From Myxococcales bacterium 68-20 (GTDB taxonomy: Bacteria; Myxococcota_A; Polyangia; Polyangiales; Polyangiaceae), in the NCBI GenBank assembly GCA_001899635.1, contig MKVQ01000004.1:1-64000 (forward strand): a stretch of DNA of 64,000 nt. Reading direction: 5' to 3'. Below the pieces are notes generated by a model that searched no databases, was not told where the DNA came from, and saw only the letters and a list, made by a program, of their open reading frames with translations. The position numbers and the translations under genes are program-made. Below are positions 25,461-33,850 of this stretch, piece after piece (the first letter of the stretch is position 1; every line of letters starts with the position of its first letter).

Positions 25461-25467
25461 GCCGGCG

Positions 25468-26022
25468 TCAGCGCGTCGGCTCGTCGGGCGCGATGCGCAG
25501 CGCTTTGATCGTGGTCGCGAGCATCTCGTAGTGACTGGCGAGCATGACGAGCTCGACACACTCGGCGGCGTCGAGATGTCGGCCGAGCTCGGTCCACAGC
25601 TCGTCCGAGAGATCCTTGGTCGCGTGGAGCGAGTCGGTCGCCCGGAGCATCGCGCGCTCGCGCGGCGAGAACCCGTCGGCCTCGGGGCCTTCCTTCACGC
25701 GGGCGAAGTCGGCTTCGGTGAGCCCGACCCGCGCGCCGACGCGCATGTGGTGCTCGAGCTCGTAGCGGCAGTCCCGCAGGTGCGCGACCCGGAGGATCAC
25801 GAGCTCGCTCTCGCGCCGGCGAAGCTTGCCGAACGGCATGAGGCGTGACGCGAACACGAGCCAGCCGAGGAGCAGGCGCCGGTTGCGTCCGAGCGTCGCG
25901 AAGAGGTTCGGTGGCTTGGTGCGTGCGGCGAGGCCGAGGACGCGCACCACGCTCCACACGACGACGCCGAGCTCGGAGCGCGAGCCCGGCGGGACGCGCG
26001 GAGCCTCTGCGAGATCGCTCAT
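25468..26022 (-). CDS. carboxymuconolactone decarboxylase (AhpD-like) family protein
   Basis: 184 residues. The family core at about 55-110 contains R-R-R-E-S-E-L-V-I-L-R-V-A-H-L-R-D-C-R-Y-E-L-E-H-H, with one Cys and the conserved Glu/His pair; the second Cys of the AhpD CxxC is missing (C-R-Y-E instead), so a peroxidase-type disulfide cycle is unlikely. A second motif, A-A-E-C-V-E-L-V-M-L-A-S-H-Y, lies at about 152-165. The start ATG lies inside the stop of the SDR gene (ATGA overlap), so the pair is cotranscribed. Substrate unknown. Confidence 0.85.
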   Translation of the reverse strand: MSDLAEAPRVPPGSRSELGVVVWSVVRVLGLAARTKPPNLFATLGRNRRLLLGWLVFASRLMPFGKLRRRESELVILRVAHLRDCRYELEHHMRVGARVGLTEADFARVKEGPEADGFSPRERAMLRATDSLHATKDLSDELWTELGRHLDAAECVELVMLASHYEMLATTIKALRIAPDEPTR

Positions 26023-26912
26023 CGGCTGGCCCGCACCTGCGAGCGCACGGGCTGGTCCGTCGTGAGCGGCGCGTCCTCGTCCCGCGCGACACGCAGCGCC
26101 TCCACGACGCGCGGGCCGCCCATCACGCGCTCGACCGCGCGCTGCGCCGGCATGCGGAACGGCAGCAGCGCACCGACCCACCACGGAGCGACGATGCGGC
26201 GCGAGCGGCGAGCGATGCCACGCTCGAGCGCGTCGATCCCGAGGGCAAGAGGCGCCACCGAGGTGAATGGCCCTGCCTTGGCGATCTTCGCGGCGGCGGC
26301 GGTGCCGAAGCCTCGCCGCGTCATGTCGGTGTCGAGCTCGGCGAAGTAGGCGACGCCCACGCGCGCCCCCGATGAGGCGAGCTCGATCCGTAGACTGTTG
26401 CCCATCGCCTCGACAGCGGCCTTCGACGCGCAATACGCGCCGAGCAGCGGCGGATGCAGCGCCGCCGCCAGTGACGAGACCGCGAGCGCATAGCCGCCCT
26501 GATGCTCCACGTGCGGGCCAGCAGCGCGGAACGTGTAGTAGACGCCGAGCACGTTGACCGCCAGGCTGCGCTCGAACACCTCCGGGTTGCCCCCGAGGAG
26601 CGGGAGCTGCGCTGCGACTCCCGCGTTCGCGACGACCACGTCGAGCCCGCCAAGCTCGCGCACCATCGAAGCGACGCTCGCCTCGACCTGCCCGCGGTCG
26701 CTCACATCGGACTCGGACCACGGGGCGTTACCGCACTTCGCGGCGCTGGCCGCGAGCGCGTCGGCCTCGAGCCCCATGAGCGCGACGTGCGCTCCGCGTA
26801 GATGAAGACGCTCCGCGAGCGCCGCGCCGATGCCCCGCGCAGCGCCCGTGACGAGCACACGCTTGCCCCGAAGAGGAGGAGGAGAGAAGAGCCCCATGTC
26901 GACCGAGCTCAT
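26019..26912 (-). CDS. short-chain dehydrogenase/reductase
   Basis: 297 residues with a classical SDR core: T-G-A-A-R-G-I-G (cofactor loop, about 22-29), the N-A-G motif in V-A-N-A-G-V-A (about 94-100), catalytic Ser in V-S-S-L-A, and Y-C-A-S-K (Y-x-x-x-K) at about 160-164. No acidic residue stands clearly at the usual NAD-specific position (L-M-G-L-E follows), so cofactor preference is uncertain. The C-terminal 90 residues are helical and basic, as in SDRs of lipid metabolism. It is the first gene of a two-gene operon with the AhpD-like protein. Confidence 0.88.
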   Translation of the reverse strand: MSSVDMGLFSPPPLRGKRVLVTGAARGIGAALAERLHLRGAHVALMGLEADALAASAAKCGNAPWSESDVSDRGQVEASVASMVRELGGLDVVVANAGVAAQLPLLGGNPEVFERSLAVNVLGVYYTFRAAGPHVEHQGGYALAVSSLAAALHPPLLGAYCASKAAVEAMGNSLRIELASSGARVGVAYFAELDTDMTRRGFGTAAAAKIAKAGPFTSVAPLALGIDALERGIARRSRRIVAPWWVGALLPFRMPAQRAVERVMGGPRVVEALRVARDEDAPLTTDQPVRSQVRASR

Positions 26913-26949
26913 TGTTCGCTGCCCTCCGTCCGATTTGCAAGACAGGCCC

Positions 26950-26967
26950 TGACGGCGCTCGCCGTCA
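26950..26967. terminator. hairpin at the end of the C39-LGFP gene
   Basis: Perfect 7-bp stem TGACGGC/GCCGTCA with loop GCTC. It contains the stop codon of the minus-strand gene at 26965 and lies just upstream of the SDR gene. No U tract. Possible terminator or mRNA 3'-end stabiliser. Confidence 0.45.
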
Positions 26968-28116
26968 CGGCTTCATCTCGACGGTGGTGGTGTCGGTCGC
27001 GACGTTCCACTCGATGGATCCGTTCTGGAAGTCGCTCCTCCGCCCGCCCGTCACCGCGTATTCGCCCGAGGTCGGGTAGCCGAGCGCGCCAGCCTCCCAG
27101 CCCAGCTCCTTCCACTTGTCACGGATCCGCCCGAGCACCTCGTGCGCGCCCGTCTCCGGCGTCCAGTAGATCGACCCGCCCTCGAAGACGTTGTACCGGC
27201 CGTTCCGATCCGGCGTCGTGACCTCGTCCGAGATCGGGTAGCCGAGCACGCCCGGCTCCCACCCAAGGTCCCTCCACTTGTCGCGGATGATGCCGTGCAC
27301 CACGTGCGCGCCGGTGTTCGGCGTCCAGTAGATCGAACCGCGCTCGAACACGCTGTAGCGACCTTCTCCGTCCGGCGTCGCGAGCTCGTTCGTGATCGGG
27401 GCGCCGAGCATCGAACCACAACCGCCGAGCGACCGGTACTTCGCGTCGATCGCGCCGACCGTCGTCCCCGACCCGCCGGGGCAGCTCGTCCCGACCCTCG
27501 CTGCCGCGTATCCCTTCGGCGGGATCAACGACGCGAGCTGATTGAACGACAGCCAGTAGAAGGTGTTGCCTCCGAAGTTCGCCGAGTCGGCGATGAAGAC
27601 CTGTCTCGTGTCGGGGTTGTAACCAATGACCGAGAAGTAGTGGTAAATCGTCGATGCCGGATAGCCGGGGGGATGGTTGTTCGGGGGAGCGACGATGTTG
27701 GTGACGACCACGTAGCCGGCGTCGATGTTGCGAACGATGTCGTCCCAGAGGCGATCCCGCTGCTGCGGCGTCGGCGGATCGTTCGGGATCTCGTGCGTCT
27801 CGTAGGTGCCGGCTCCGAGGTGCGCGTTCAAGGTCGCGGTGACCTGTCCAATCCAATCGGTCCCATCCGTCGTCGTCCCGAGCTGGCTCGCGAGGCTCGC
27901 CTGACTTGGCGGGTTGATTCGCGTCGAGAGCGCGACGCGTGTTGCGGCGGGACCGCACCACCAGCCCGTTTGTTGCACCTGGAACTGGACGTTGAGGACC
28001 TTCCAGCGAGCCTGGTTCAGCGAATCGGTGGACGAGGCCGTCACCTCGTCGTCGACGGTCGAAGTGCAGGCGAGCCCGGTCAACGCCATCATCGCGGCGA
28101 TCGTCACTACACGCAT
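26965..28116 (-). CDS. lipoprotein: C39-like cysteine peptidase plus LGFP repeats
   Basis: 383 residues from ATG 28116, preceded by an AGGAAGGG-type site. Lipobox L-T-G-L-A-C at residues 12-17. Residues 40-200 form a C39/BtrH-like papain-fold domain: the Cys in T-G-W-W-C-G-P-A-A (Cys 54), His 159 in [10 protein letters not shown] and Asp 177 in F-I-A-D-S-A, a complete triad. Residues 207-375 hold a Gly/Ser-rich segment and about three LGFP repeats (W-E-x-G-x-L-G-Y-P, then a G-R-Y-x-x-F-E/G-S-I-Y-W turn), thought to bind cell-wall polymers. The LGFP part is almost identical to that of the neighbouring gene. The enzyme probably cleaves peptides at the surface. Confidence 0.82.
   Translation of the reverse strand: MRVVTIAAMMALTGLACTSTVDDEVTASSTDSLNQARWKVLNVQFQVQQTGWWCGPAATRVALSTRINPPSQASLASQLGTTTDGTDWIGQVTATLNAHLGAGTYETHEIPNDPPTPQQRDRLWDDIVRNIDAGYVVVTNIVAPPNNHPPGYPASTIYHYFSVIGYNPDTRQVFIADSANFGGNTFYWLSFNQLASLIPPKGYAAARVGTSCPGGSGTTVGAIDAKYRSLGGCGSMLGAPITNELATPDGEGRYSVFERGSIYWTPNTGAHVVHGIIRDKWRDLGWEPGVLGYPISDEVTTPDRNGRYNVFEGGSIYWTPETGAHEVLGRIRDKWKELGWEAGALGYPTSGEYAVTGGRRSDFQNGSIEWNVATDTTTVEMKP
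26973..27489. repeat. direct repeat copy A (LGFP-tail coding)
   Basis: A 517-base segment that aligns without any gap, at a constant offset of 1235 bases, with 28208-28724. It codes for the Ser-Cys-Pro-Gly-Gly segment and the LGFP repeats to near the C-terminus of the C39-type lipoprotein. The encoded proteins differ at about 11 positions in roughly 172, and a central stretch of about 90 residues is identical. Confidence 0.85.
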
Positions 28117-28193
28117 TCTTCGAGTCCCTTCCTGTTGCAAAGCGGACGTCACGACGAGCGCATCGACGGAGAACGAAGCGCCTCGCTTGCTGC

Positions 28194-29429
28194 TCATTCC
28201 TCTGGAATCATCTCGACGGTGGCCGTGTCGGTCGCGGCGTTCCACTCGATCGAGCCGTGCTGGAAGTCGCTCCTCCGCCCGCCCGTCACCGCGTATTCAC
28301 CCGAGGTCGGGTAGCCGAGTGCGCCAGCCTCCCAGCCCAGCTCCTTCCACTTGTCGCGGATCCGGCCGAGCACCTCGTGCGCGCCCGTCTCCGGCGTCCA
28401 GTAGATCGACCCGCCCTCGAACACGTTGTACCGGCCGTTCCGATCCGGCGTCGTGACCTCGTCCGAGATCGGGTATCCGAGCACGCCCGGCTCCCACCCG
28501 AGGTCCTTCCACTTATCGCGGATGATCCCGTGGACCTCGTGCGCGCCCGTCTTCCGCGTCCAGTAGATCGACCCGCGCTCGAACACGCTGTAGCGACCGA
28601 CTCCGTCCGGCGTCGCGCGCTCGTTCGTGATCGGAACGCCGAGCATCGAGCCACAACCTCCGAGCGACCGGTACTTCGCGTCGATCGCGCCGACCGTCGT
28701 CCCCGATCCGCCGGGGCAGCTCGTACCCGAAGCCCAGAAGCCCGTGCCCTGTGTGTCGGCGAGGACCTGCGAGAGTCCCTCGCTGTACGTCTGGTAACGT
28801 GGGCCCCAGCAGCTCCAGCCCGGCTGGCAGCCGTTGTACAGAAGGACGAGCGTCCGGATCCACTGGTCTCGCAGCGTCCCATTGCGGACGTCGAACCCAT
28901 TGATCCACGCGAGTGCCTTCTCGTTGGTCTCCGCGTTCGTCGTGTAGGGCGAGTCGCGGACGATCCGCACGACGAAGTCGATCGCGCGGGAGATCTGACC
29001 GTCGATGGTGAGCACGCCGAGGCCGTACACGTTCAACGTGTCGCCGAAGGTGCCGGAGTCGAACTGGAAGAGGCCGAGCCCTCCCTGCTGCGCGCTGCAC
29101 GGGCCGTCCGCCGCGCCCGCGATCACCGGTCCGCCGCCGCAATCCGGCGAGCTCGGGCCCTGACACGCCCACGTCGCCTCCGACCAGCAGTGCGCGAGCC
29201 CTGTCTCGTCGAACGCGATGCCCGCGAAGAGGTAGCCCGTGTCCCGGACGCCATGCGCGGCAGCGGCATCACGGATCCGGACGTAGCGGTCGATTCGCGC
29301 GGGGACCGACAGCTCGTCGCTCGTCTGCCCGACGTCTTCGGTGGAAGTCGTGCAGGCACTCGCGCCCGCGACGAGCGAGACGAGCAGCGCCACGGGACCC
29401 GCGAGAGAGAGGCGGAGATGCACGGCCAT
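28194..29429 (-). CDS. lipoprotein: lysozyme/transglycosylase-like domain plus LGFP repeats
   Basis: 411 residues from ATG 29429. Lipobox A-G-A-S-A-C at about 21-26. Residues 45-235 resemble a lysozyme-like (SLT/goose-type) fold: an acidic residue in A-F-D-E-T-G-L followed by [12 protein letters not shown], similar to the transglycosylase G-L-M-Q region, later A-L-A-W-I-N-G-F and L-V-L-L-Y-N-G-C. Several Cys residues suggest disulfides. From about residue 240 to the end it carries the same LGFP-repeat tail as the C39-type protein downstream. The most likely role is cutting peptidoglycan at the cell surface, of self or prey; the catalytic Glu is inferred. 77 bases separate the two genes. Confidence 0.78.
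   Translation of the reverse strand: MAVHLRLSLAGPVALLVSLVAGASACTTSTEDVGQTSDELSVPARIDRYVRIRDAAAAHGVRDTGYLFAGIAFDETGLAHCWSEATWACQGPSSPDCGGGPVIAGAADGPCSAQQGGLGLFQFDSGTFGDTLNVYGLGVLTIDGQISRAIDFVVRIVRDSPYTTNAETNEKALAWINGFDVRNGTLRDQWIRTLVLLYNGCQPGWSCWGPRYQTYSEGLSQVLADTQGTGFWASGTSCPGGSGTTVGAIDAKYRSLGGCGSMLGVPITNERATPDGVGRYSVFERGSIYWTRKTGAHEVHGIIRDKWKDLGWEPGVLGYPISDEVTTPDRNGRYNVFEGGSIYWTPETGAHEVLGRIRDKWKELGWEAGALGYPTSGEYAVTGGRRSDFQHGSIEWNAATDTATVEMIPEE
28208..28724. repeat. direct repeat copy B (LGFP-tail coding)
   Basis: Partner of 26973-27489, gapless over 517 bases. Outside this block the two proteins are unrelated (peptidase versus lysozyme-like), so the tail was duplicated or converted as a module. 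Confidence 0.85.
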
Positions 29430-29633
29430 GCACGGCCCTGGTGCGAGGGTCGTGCCTGTGCCGCGTCGCGCGTGATTCGGGCACGAGCCCCGACATCGGC
29501 GCTCCACCGTCGATGCATGGTGCCCGCACGTGGTCCGCTCCGCTGGTCACGACTCTGACCTCCGCCCGGCCGGCACCTGCCACGCTGGGCGAAGCGTTTG
29601 CTCGCCCGTTGGCCGTGTGTGAAGCTTGGCTCG

Positions 29634-30326
29634 ATGTTCTCGTTGCGTGGGCCCGCCCTGGCGTCGCTTCTCGTCGCCGCATGTGCACCGATCGTCGGGG
29701 TCACGGAGCTCGAGGTCGTGGAGAGAGCGGAGCCGGCACCACCCGTCGAGACGGCACCCGACGCGGCCGCCCACGACGACGCCGCGCCCTCTCAGGTCGA
29801 GAAGGACGCCGGAGACGCGGGCGACGCGGGGGTCGGCGACAAGCGGGTCTTCGTCACGTCCACCGCGTTCAACGGCATCATGGGGGGCGTGGCCGGCGTC
29901 GACGCACGCTGCATCGCCGCCGCGGATCGCGAGGGCCTCGGCGGCGACTGGGTCGCGTGGATCAGCGCGGACGGAAAGAACGCGATCGACCGCATCACCC
30001 ATGACGGGCCTTACGTCCGACTCGACGGCGCGCGCGTGGTGAGAGACAAGTCCCAGCTCGTCTCGGGCGTCCTCACCTCACCGATCGACCGGACTGAGAA
30101 GGGGGAGACCGTCACCGAGAACCCGCTCGTGTGGACCGGAACGTTCATGAACGGCACCTTCTCGACCGACTGCAACAACTGGTCGACGAGCAACGCGCTC
30201 AGCTTCGGCGCGATCGGGACGCTCAACCGGGTCGACCGCCTGTGGACCGACAACGGCGGTCCCGGCGGGGGCTTCCGCAACTGGGGCTGCCAGACGAGCG
30301 CGCGCCTGTACTGCTTCGAGCTCTGA
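29634..30326 (+). CDS. DUF1554-domain lipoprotein
   Basis: 230 residues from ATG 29634. A signal segment ends in L-V-A-A-C (about residue 18); a Glu/Pro/Ala/Asp linker extends to about 70. Residues 72-230 match DUF1554: F-V-T-S-T-A-F-N-G near the start, D-A-R-C-I-A-A-A-D, W-V-A-W-I-S, G-P-Y-V-R-L-D-G, T-D-C-N-N-W-S-T and the closing C-Q-T-S-A-R-L-Y-C-F-E. The fold is related to collagen NC10/endostatin-like domains and occurs in surface lipoproteins of Leptospira and myxobacteria. Function unknown. It converges on the TPR-like gene with only four bases between the stops. Confidence 0.78.
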   Translation: MFSLRGPALASLLVAACAPIVGVTELEVVERAEPAPPVETAPDAAAHDDAAPSQVEKDAGDAGDAGVGDKRVFVTSTAFNGIMGGVAGVDARCIAAADREGLGGDWVAWISADGKNAIDRITHDGPYVRLDGARVVRDKSQLVSGVLTSPIDRTEKGETVTENPLVWTGTFMNGTFSTDCNNWSTSNALSFGAIGTLNRVDRLWTDNGGPGGGFRNWGCQTSARLYCFEL

Positions 30327-30336
30327 GGAGTCAGAG
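30321..30336. terminator. bidirectional hairpin spanning two convergent stop codons
   Basis: CTCTGA-GGAG-TCAGAG: a perfect 6-bp stem in which the TGA of the plus-strand DUF1554 gene pairs with the TGA of the minus-strand TPR-like gene. It could serve both transcripts, though the stem is short and without U tract. Confidence 0.4.
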
Positions 30337-31293
30337 TCCGAGCGTCACGGCGAGCCCGAGCGCGGTACGATCGACGAGCGGGGCGACCGATACGCGACGC
30401 TCCGGCGCGGTGAGGTGGAGCACGACGCCCGCCGCCAGCCCGATCGCCCCGACCGCCGTGGCCACGCTGCTGATCGTGGAGAACGTTCGCGCTTCGTCGG
30501 CATCCGAGGCCTTGCGCAGGCGAGCGGCCTCGGACGGACACTTCCCGTCGGGGCACACCTCCGAGACCGAGTCCCATCGCACAAAAGCGAGCGCACCGAA
30601 GACGAGTCCGGCCGCGAGGACGGCGCCGCCGCCGATCTCGAGCCCGATGGCGACCGCGCGCTGCGTGTCGCCAGGTGACTCGTCCTGCGGTGCAGACATC
30701 TGCGCGACGGGCGTGGTCGGGTCGAGGTCGGGGATCTGGACGGTCTTGCGCTCACCCTCGCGAAGCTCGACCGTCGTCTGCCACGACTTGCGCTCGTCGG
30801 CGGCGACTTCGATCGTCTGCAACCCAGGATCGACCGGCAGCGGCGCATCGAAGGCAGCCGGGTCGACGCGTACGCCGTTGCGCGTGACCGTCAGCCCCGG
30901 CGGCGTCGCCTTCGGGCTCGCGATCGAGAGCAATGCGAGCCGCGGCTCGATCCGTGCCGCAGCCGAGCGCGCGATGCTTGCCCGGCGCTCGTCGTTGCGG
31001 GTGACGGCGAGCGCCGTCGCTTGACGATACGCGAGCCATGCGGTCGCGAGCTTGTCGACCTGCTCGTAACACTCGCCGAGGTTGAGCAGCGTGCCCACCG
31101 CCGGATCGAGCTGCTGGCTCCGCGAGAAGAGACCGCATGCCTCTTCGAATCGGCCTTTGTCGGCGAGAGCACGCCCTTCGCGGAACAGGCTCTCGGCCGC
31201 GACCGCGGAGGCCTCGTCGGCGCGCGCGGCGCGGGGCACGCACAGCGCGAGCCCGAGGCTCACGACGATCATCCGCAAGCGCCGGCGCATCAT
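30331..31293 (-). CDS. exported TPR/PEGA-like membrane protein
   Basis: 320 residues with a signal peptide (about 8-25, A-R-A). Residues 28-115 read as TPR-like helical pairs (L-F-R-E-G-R-A-L, G-R-F-E-E-A-C-G-L-F, L-N-L-G-E-C-Y-E). Residues 120-195 resemble a PEGA-type beta domain (V-T-R-N-G-V-R-V, P-G-L-Q-T-I-E-V). Two hydrophobic segments near the C-terminus (about 212-235 and 275-293) would anchor it. This layout is very common beside Hanks-type kinases in Polyangiales, and here its ATG overlaps the kinase stop (ATGA). It is probably an envelope partner or target of the kinase; that is inference. Confidence 0.75.
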   Translation of the reverse strand: MMRRRLRMIVVSLGLALCVPRAARADEASAVAAESLFREGRALADKGRFEEACGLFSRSQQLDPAVGTLLNLGECYEQVDKLATAWLAYRQATALAVTRNDERRASIARSAAARIEPRLALLSIASPKATPPGLTVTRNGVRVDPAAFDAPLPVDPGLQTIEVAADERKSWQTTVELREGERKTVQIPDLDPTTPVAQMSAPQDESPGDTQRAVAIGLEIGGGAVLAAGLVFGALAFVRWDSVSEVCPDGKCPSEAARLRKASDADEARTFSTISSVATAVGAIGLAAGVVLHLTAPERRVSVAPLVDRTALGLAVTLGL

Positions 31294-32714
31294 CGATAGC
31301 TTCTCGGATCGACCGCGCTCGACCGAGGCCGCGGCCCTCGACGTTTCACCCCAGTCGCCGCCGGAGCGGCATTCTCGACGACCTGCGACGTGGGCGAAGG
31401 CTCCACCGGGATCGCCTCCTCGGGATCGTTCGCGAGCTCGATCGGCGGCACATCGACCGAGACCGCCGCGTTCGTCGCCGCGAGCGACGTCTCGTCCGAC
31501 GCGCCCCTTCCGGACGCAGCCTGCGCTCCGACGGGTCGACGAACGCTGGCGATCGCAGCGAGGATCACGAACGCCATGAGCACGCCGAGGCCGATAGCGA
31601 AGATCATGCCGCGCCGACTCGGGGCAGCATGGGAAGCAGGCCTCACGACCTCGACGCCTTCCGCCGACTCCGGTCCAACGGAGCTCGACGGAGCCCGGTT
31701 GCCGTGCGGCCCCACCGCCGCGCCCGCGCGAGACAGGTCGAGTTCGCGCAGCAGAGCATCGACCGACAGACGATCGACCGTGGAGACGGCGTCCTGGAGG
31801 AGTCGATGTCGCTTGGCGAGGCTCTCCGCGGAGAGCCGGCGGACCCATGCGCCGACCTCGTCGTCGGACGCAGTCTCCCAGGGCTCGAGAGCGCCGAGGA
31901 GCTCGCGCGCCGTGAGGTACCGCTCGGAGAGCTCGCGTGCAGTCGCCTGCATCACGACGGCGTCGATCTCGCGGGGCACGTCCGGATTGGCTTCGCTCGG
32001 TGGCCGGATCGCGCCACGCATGACCGCCGCGCAGATGACGCGCTCGTCGTCGCCGGTGAAGAGGCGCGCGCCGACCAGCAGCTCCCAGAGGAGGACGCCG
32101 GTCGCGTAGACGTCGACCTGACGCGTGACGGGTCGTCCGAGCAGCTGCTCGGGAGCCATGTACGCGAACTTGCCGCGGACCTCCCCCGGACGCGTCGCCA
32201 ACATCCGTCCGAACGCCTTCGCGACGCCGAAGTCGATGATGCGCGGGATCCCGTCGACTCCAACGAGGATGTTCTGAGGAGAGATGTCCCGATGAACGAT
32301 CCCGAGCGGCTGCCCTTCCTCGTTGCGCGCCTCGTGCGCCGCCTCGAGCCCGCGAAGAACACCGTAGAGGATCGCCAGCGCGATCGGGCGCGGGACCATC
32401 TCACCGCGCTTCGCCGCTTCGGCGATGAGCGCGCTCAGCGACTCGCCTTCGACGTACTCGAGCACCAGGCTGAAGGCGCCGTCGCTGACGACCAGGTCGA
32501 GCGTGTCCACGACGTTGGAGTGACGGATCTGTGCGGCGAGCCGCGCCTCGTCGACCAGCATCGCGATGAAGTCATGCTGCGCCGCGAGCTGCGGATGCAG
32601 TCGCTTGATCGCGACCGGGCGCGAGAAGCCGGCGCTGCCCATCATGCGCCCGAGATAGACGCTGGCCATGCCTCCGGAGGCGATGGTGCCGAGGATGGTG
32701 TAGCGAGCCGACAT
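31290..32714 (-). CDS. Hanks-type Ser/Thr protein kinase with one membrane segment
   Basis: 474 residues. Kinase domain 1-270: Gly loop I-A-S-G-G-M-A-S-V-Y-L-G (10-21), invariant Lys in V-A-I-K-R-L (about 37), catalytic loop H-R-D-I-S-P-Q-N-I-L, I-D-F-G-V-A-K for metal binding and M-A-P-E-Q. HRDIS in place of HRDLK is typical of myxobacterial kinases. A linker leads to a transmembrane helix (about 372-393), then a Pro/Ala-rich extracytoplasmic tail of about 80 residues without PASTA or other sensor repeats. It is the first gene of a two-gene operon and its promoter region is part of a duplicated block. Confidence 0.92.
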   Translation of the reverse strand: MSARYTILGTIASGGMASVYLGRMMGSAGFSRPVAIKRLHPQLAAQHDFIAMLVDEARLAAQIRHSNVVDTLDLVVSDGAFSLVLEYVEGESLSALIAEAAKRGEMVPRPIALAILYGVLRGLEAAHEARNEEGQPLGIVHRDISPQNILVGVDGIPRIIDFGVAKAFGRMLATRPGEVRGKFAYMAPEQLLGRPVTRQVDVYATGVLLWELLVGARLFTGDDERVICAAVMRGAIRPPSEANPDVPREIDAVVMQATARELSERYLTARELLGALEPWETASDDEVGAWVRRLSAESLAKRHRLLQDAVSTVDRLSVDALLRELDLSRAGAAVGPHGNRAPSSSVGPESAEGVEVVRPASHAAPSRRGMIFAIGLGVLMAFVILAAIASVRRPVGAQAASGRGASDETSLAATNAAVSVDVPPIELANDPEEAIPVEPSPTSQVVENAAPAATGVKRRGPRPRSSAVDPRSYR

Positions 32715-32829
32715 GTGACGAGGCCGAACGTTGCGGTATGGTCCGACGTGGCCCGATGAGCGAAGCTAGCACACGCACGCTCCTCCGACCTCGCACGGCC
32801 GTTCCGGCCTGCGTGTGACCGTGGTCGCC
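32667..32829. repeat. duplicated divergent promoter block, copy 1
   Basis: About 163 bases closely similar to 33687-33850, aligning at an offset of 1020 with one single-base gap. It contains the 5' end of the intact kinase gene (minus strand), the promoter gap, and the first codons of a broken FHA-sigma54 regulator gene (plus strand). Confidence 0.85.
32756..32829 (+). pseudogene. 5' remnant of an FHA-sigma54 regulator gene
   Basis: The ATG and next codons read M-S-E-A-S-T-R-T-L-L-R-P-R-T-A, matching the start of the intact regulator at 33776 (M-S-E-F-S-T-R-T-I-L-R-P-R-T-A). A single-base deletion then shifts the frame to a TGA within seven codons, and similarity ends at 32829. It faces the intact kinase gene, as the intact regulator faces a kinase remnant. 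Confidence 0.8.
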
Positions 32830-33143
32830 AGATCGAATGGGCTCGGGGGATTGCCTACGACCGTGAGGTGATCCGCCGAGCGTCGGATGCACGCGAGGCT
32901 CGGGCGCGTTCGGCGTGTTCACCGTGACCCGCGACATCACTCGCTACAGGAAGGCGAGCCTCTTCGCCGATCTTGCCGTCCTTCGCGCTGCCGGCCATGA
33001 CGCCGTGCGCGAGGGCTCTCCGTGTAGCGCCGAGCTCGAGCCTATGCAGTGACCTCGGATGAGCCCGCGCTCGCGAGGGCGACGCGTCCGCGAGCGGCAG
33101 CAGGGGCATGGCGCTTGCACGCCCCATCTGCGCAATTCAACGA

Positions 33144-33188
33144 GGGCCGAAGGCCCACCTCTGCGGGTGGTTGGGGCGCGAGCCCCAA
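33144..33188. other. three consecutive hairpins upstream of a small membrane-protein gene
   Basis: GGGCC-GAA-GGCCC (33144-33156), CCACC-N6-GGTGG (33155-33170, sharing two bases with the first) and TTGGGGC-GCGA-GCCCCAA (33171-33188), the last a perfect 7-bp stem closed by a GNRA-type GCGA tetraloop. They end 34 bases before ATG 33223. A leader RNA structure or the end of a small RNA is possible; no known riboswitch was recognised. Confidence 0.45.
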
Positions 33189-33222
33189 ATTCGTGTGCGC
33201 GAGTGGCGTGCGAGAGGTCTGC

Positions 33223-33633
33223 ATGAAGTCGTCCCTGGCTGTCCTCGTCGGTTTCCTGATTGCCGCCATGGGGCTCGTCGGTCTCATCGTCCCGAGCGTG
33301 TTCGTTCGGCTCGGGTGGGCCTGGGCGACCGTCCCTGGAATCTACGTCAGCGCCGCCATCGACATCGTCGTCGGACTCGTGCTCATTCGAGCCGCTCCAC
33401 GGTCGCGGAGCCCGGTTGGGCTCGGCGTGTTCGCAGCGGTGAGCCTGATCGGAGGTGTGATCACGCCCTTCCTCGGCCTCGCGCGCATGTACGCAGCCGC
33501 GCGGTGGTGGTCGGGTCAGAGCCCGACCATCCTCCGCCTCTGGGCATTGTTCGAGCTCACGGTGGGCGTCCTCATCGTGTGCGCGGTCGTGCCTCGCCGT
33601 CGCGCATTGCGCCCTGCGACAGCCATCCCCTGA
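33223..33633 (+). CDS. small four-helix membrane protein of unknown function
   Basis: 136 residues from ATG 33223, with GAGAGG six bases upstream. Hydrophobic segments lie at about 4-28, 34-55, 66-86 and 100-122, with Arg-rich ends facing the cytoplasm. No family recognised. It is isolated between the two copies of the kinase/regulator promoter block, and its leader holds three hairpins, so it may have arrived with the rearrangement that split the two regulators. Confidence 0.7.
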   Translation: MKSSLAVLVGFLIAAMGLVGLIVPSVFVRLGWAWATVPGIYVSAAIDIVVGLVLIRAAPRSRSPVGLGVFAAVSLIGGVITPFLGLARMYAAARWWSGQSPTILRLWALFELTVGVLIVCAVVPRRRALRPATAIP

Positions 33634-33686
33634 TTGTCGGGTCTCCAGCGCAGATGCTGACTAGGGTTGCGCTGAGCGCGGTGGAG

Positions 33687-33734
33687 CATGCCTCCGGAGG
33701 CGATGTTGCCGAGGATGGTGTAGCGAGCCGAGAC
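33687..33734 (-). pseudogene. 5' remnant of a second Ser/Thr kinase gene
   Basis: On the minus strand the 48 bases read V-S-A-R-Y-T-I-L-G-N-I-A-S-G-G-M, the same as the first 16 residues of the intact kinase (M-S-A-R-Y-T-I-L-G-T-I-A-S-G-G-M) with the ATG changed to GTC. Similarity stops after the Gly loop. This is the partner remnant of the duplicated divergent promoter. Confidence 0.8.
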
Positions 33735-33850
33735 GTGCCAAGGCCGAGCGTTGCGGTATCGTCCGACGTGGCCCGATGAGCGAATTCAGCACACGCACGA
33801 TCCTCCGACCTCGCACGGCCGCTTCCGGCGTGCGTGTGACCGTGGTCGCC
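33687..33850. repeat. duplicated divergent promoter block, copy 2
   Basis: Partner of 32667-32829. Here the plus-strand regulator gene is intact and the minus-strand kinase gene is reduced to 16 codons. The segment between the two starts (33735-33775) is closely similar in both copies and probably contains the functional promoter elements. Confidence 0.85.

Larger units (their letters stand above)
32715..33222. other. intergenic region with gene remnant and structured leader
   Basis: About 500 bases. The left end (to 32829) is copy 1 of the duplicated promoter block, including a dead regulator start at 32756. From 32830 to 33140 nothing was recognised. The right end (33144-33188) holds three adjacent hairpins just before a small membrane-protein gene. 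Confidence 0.6.
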
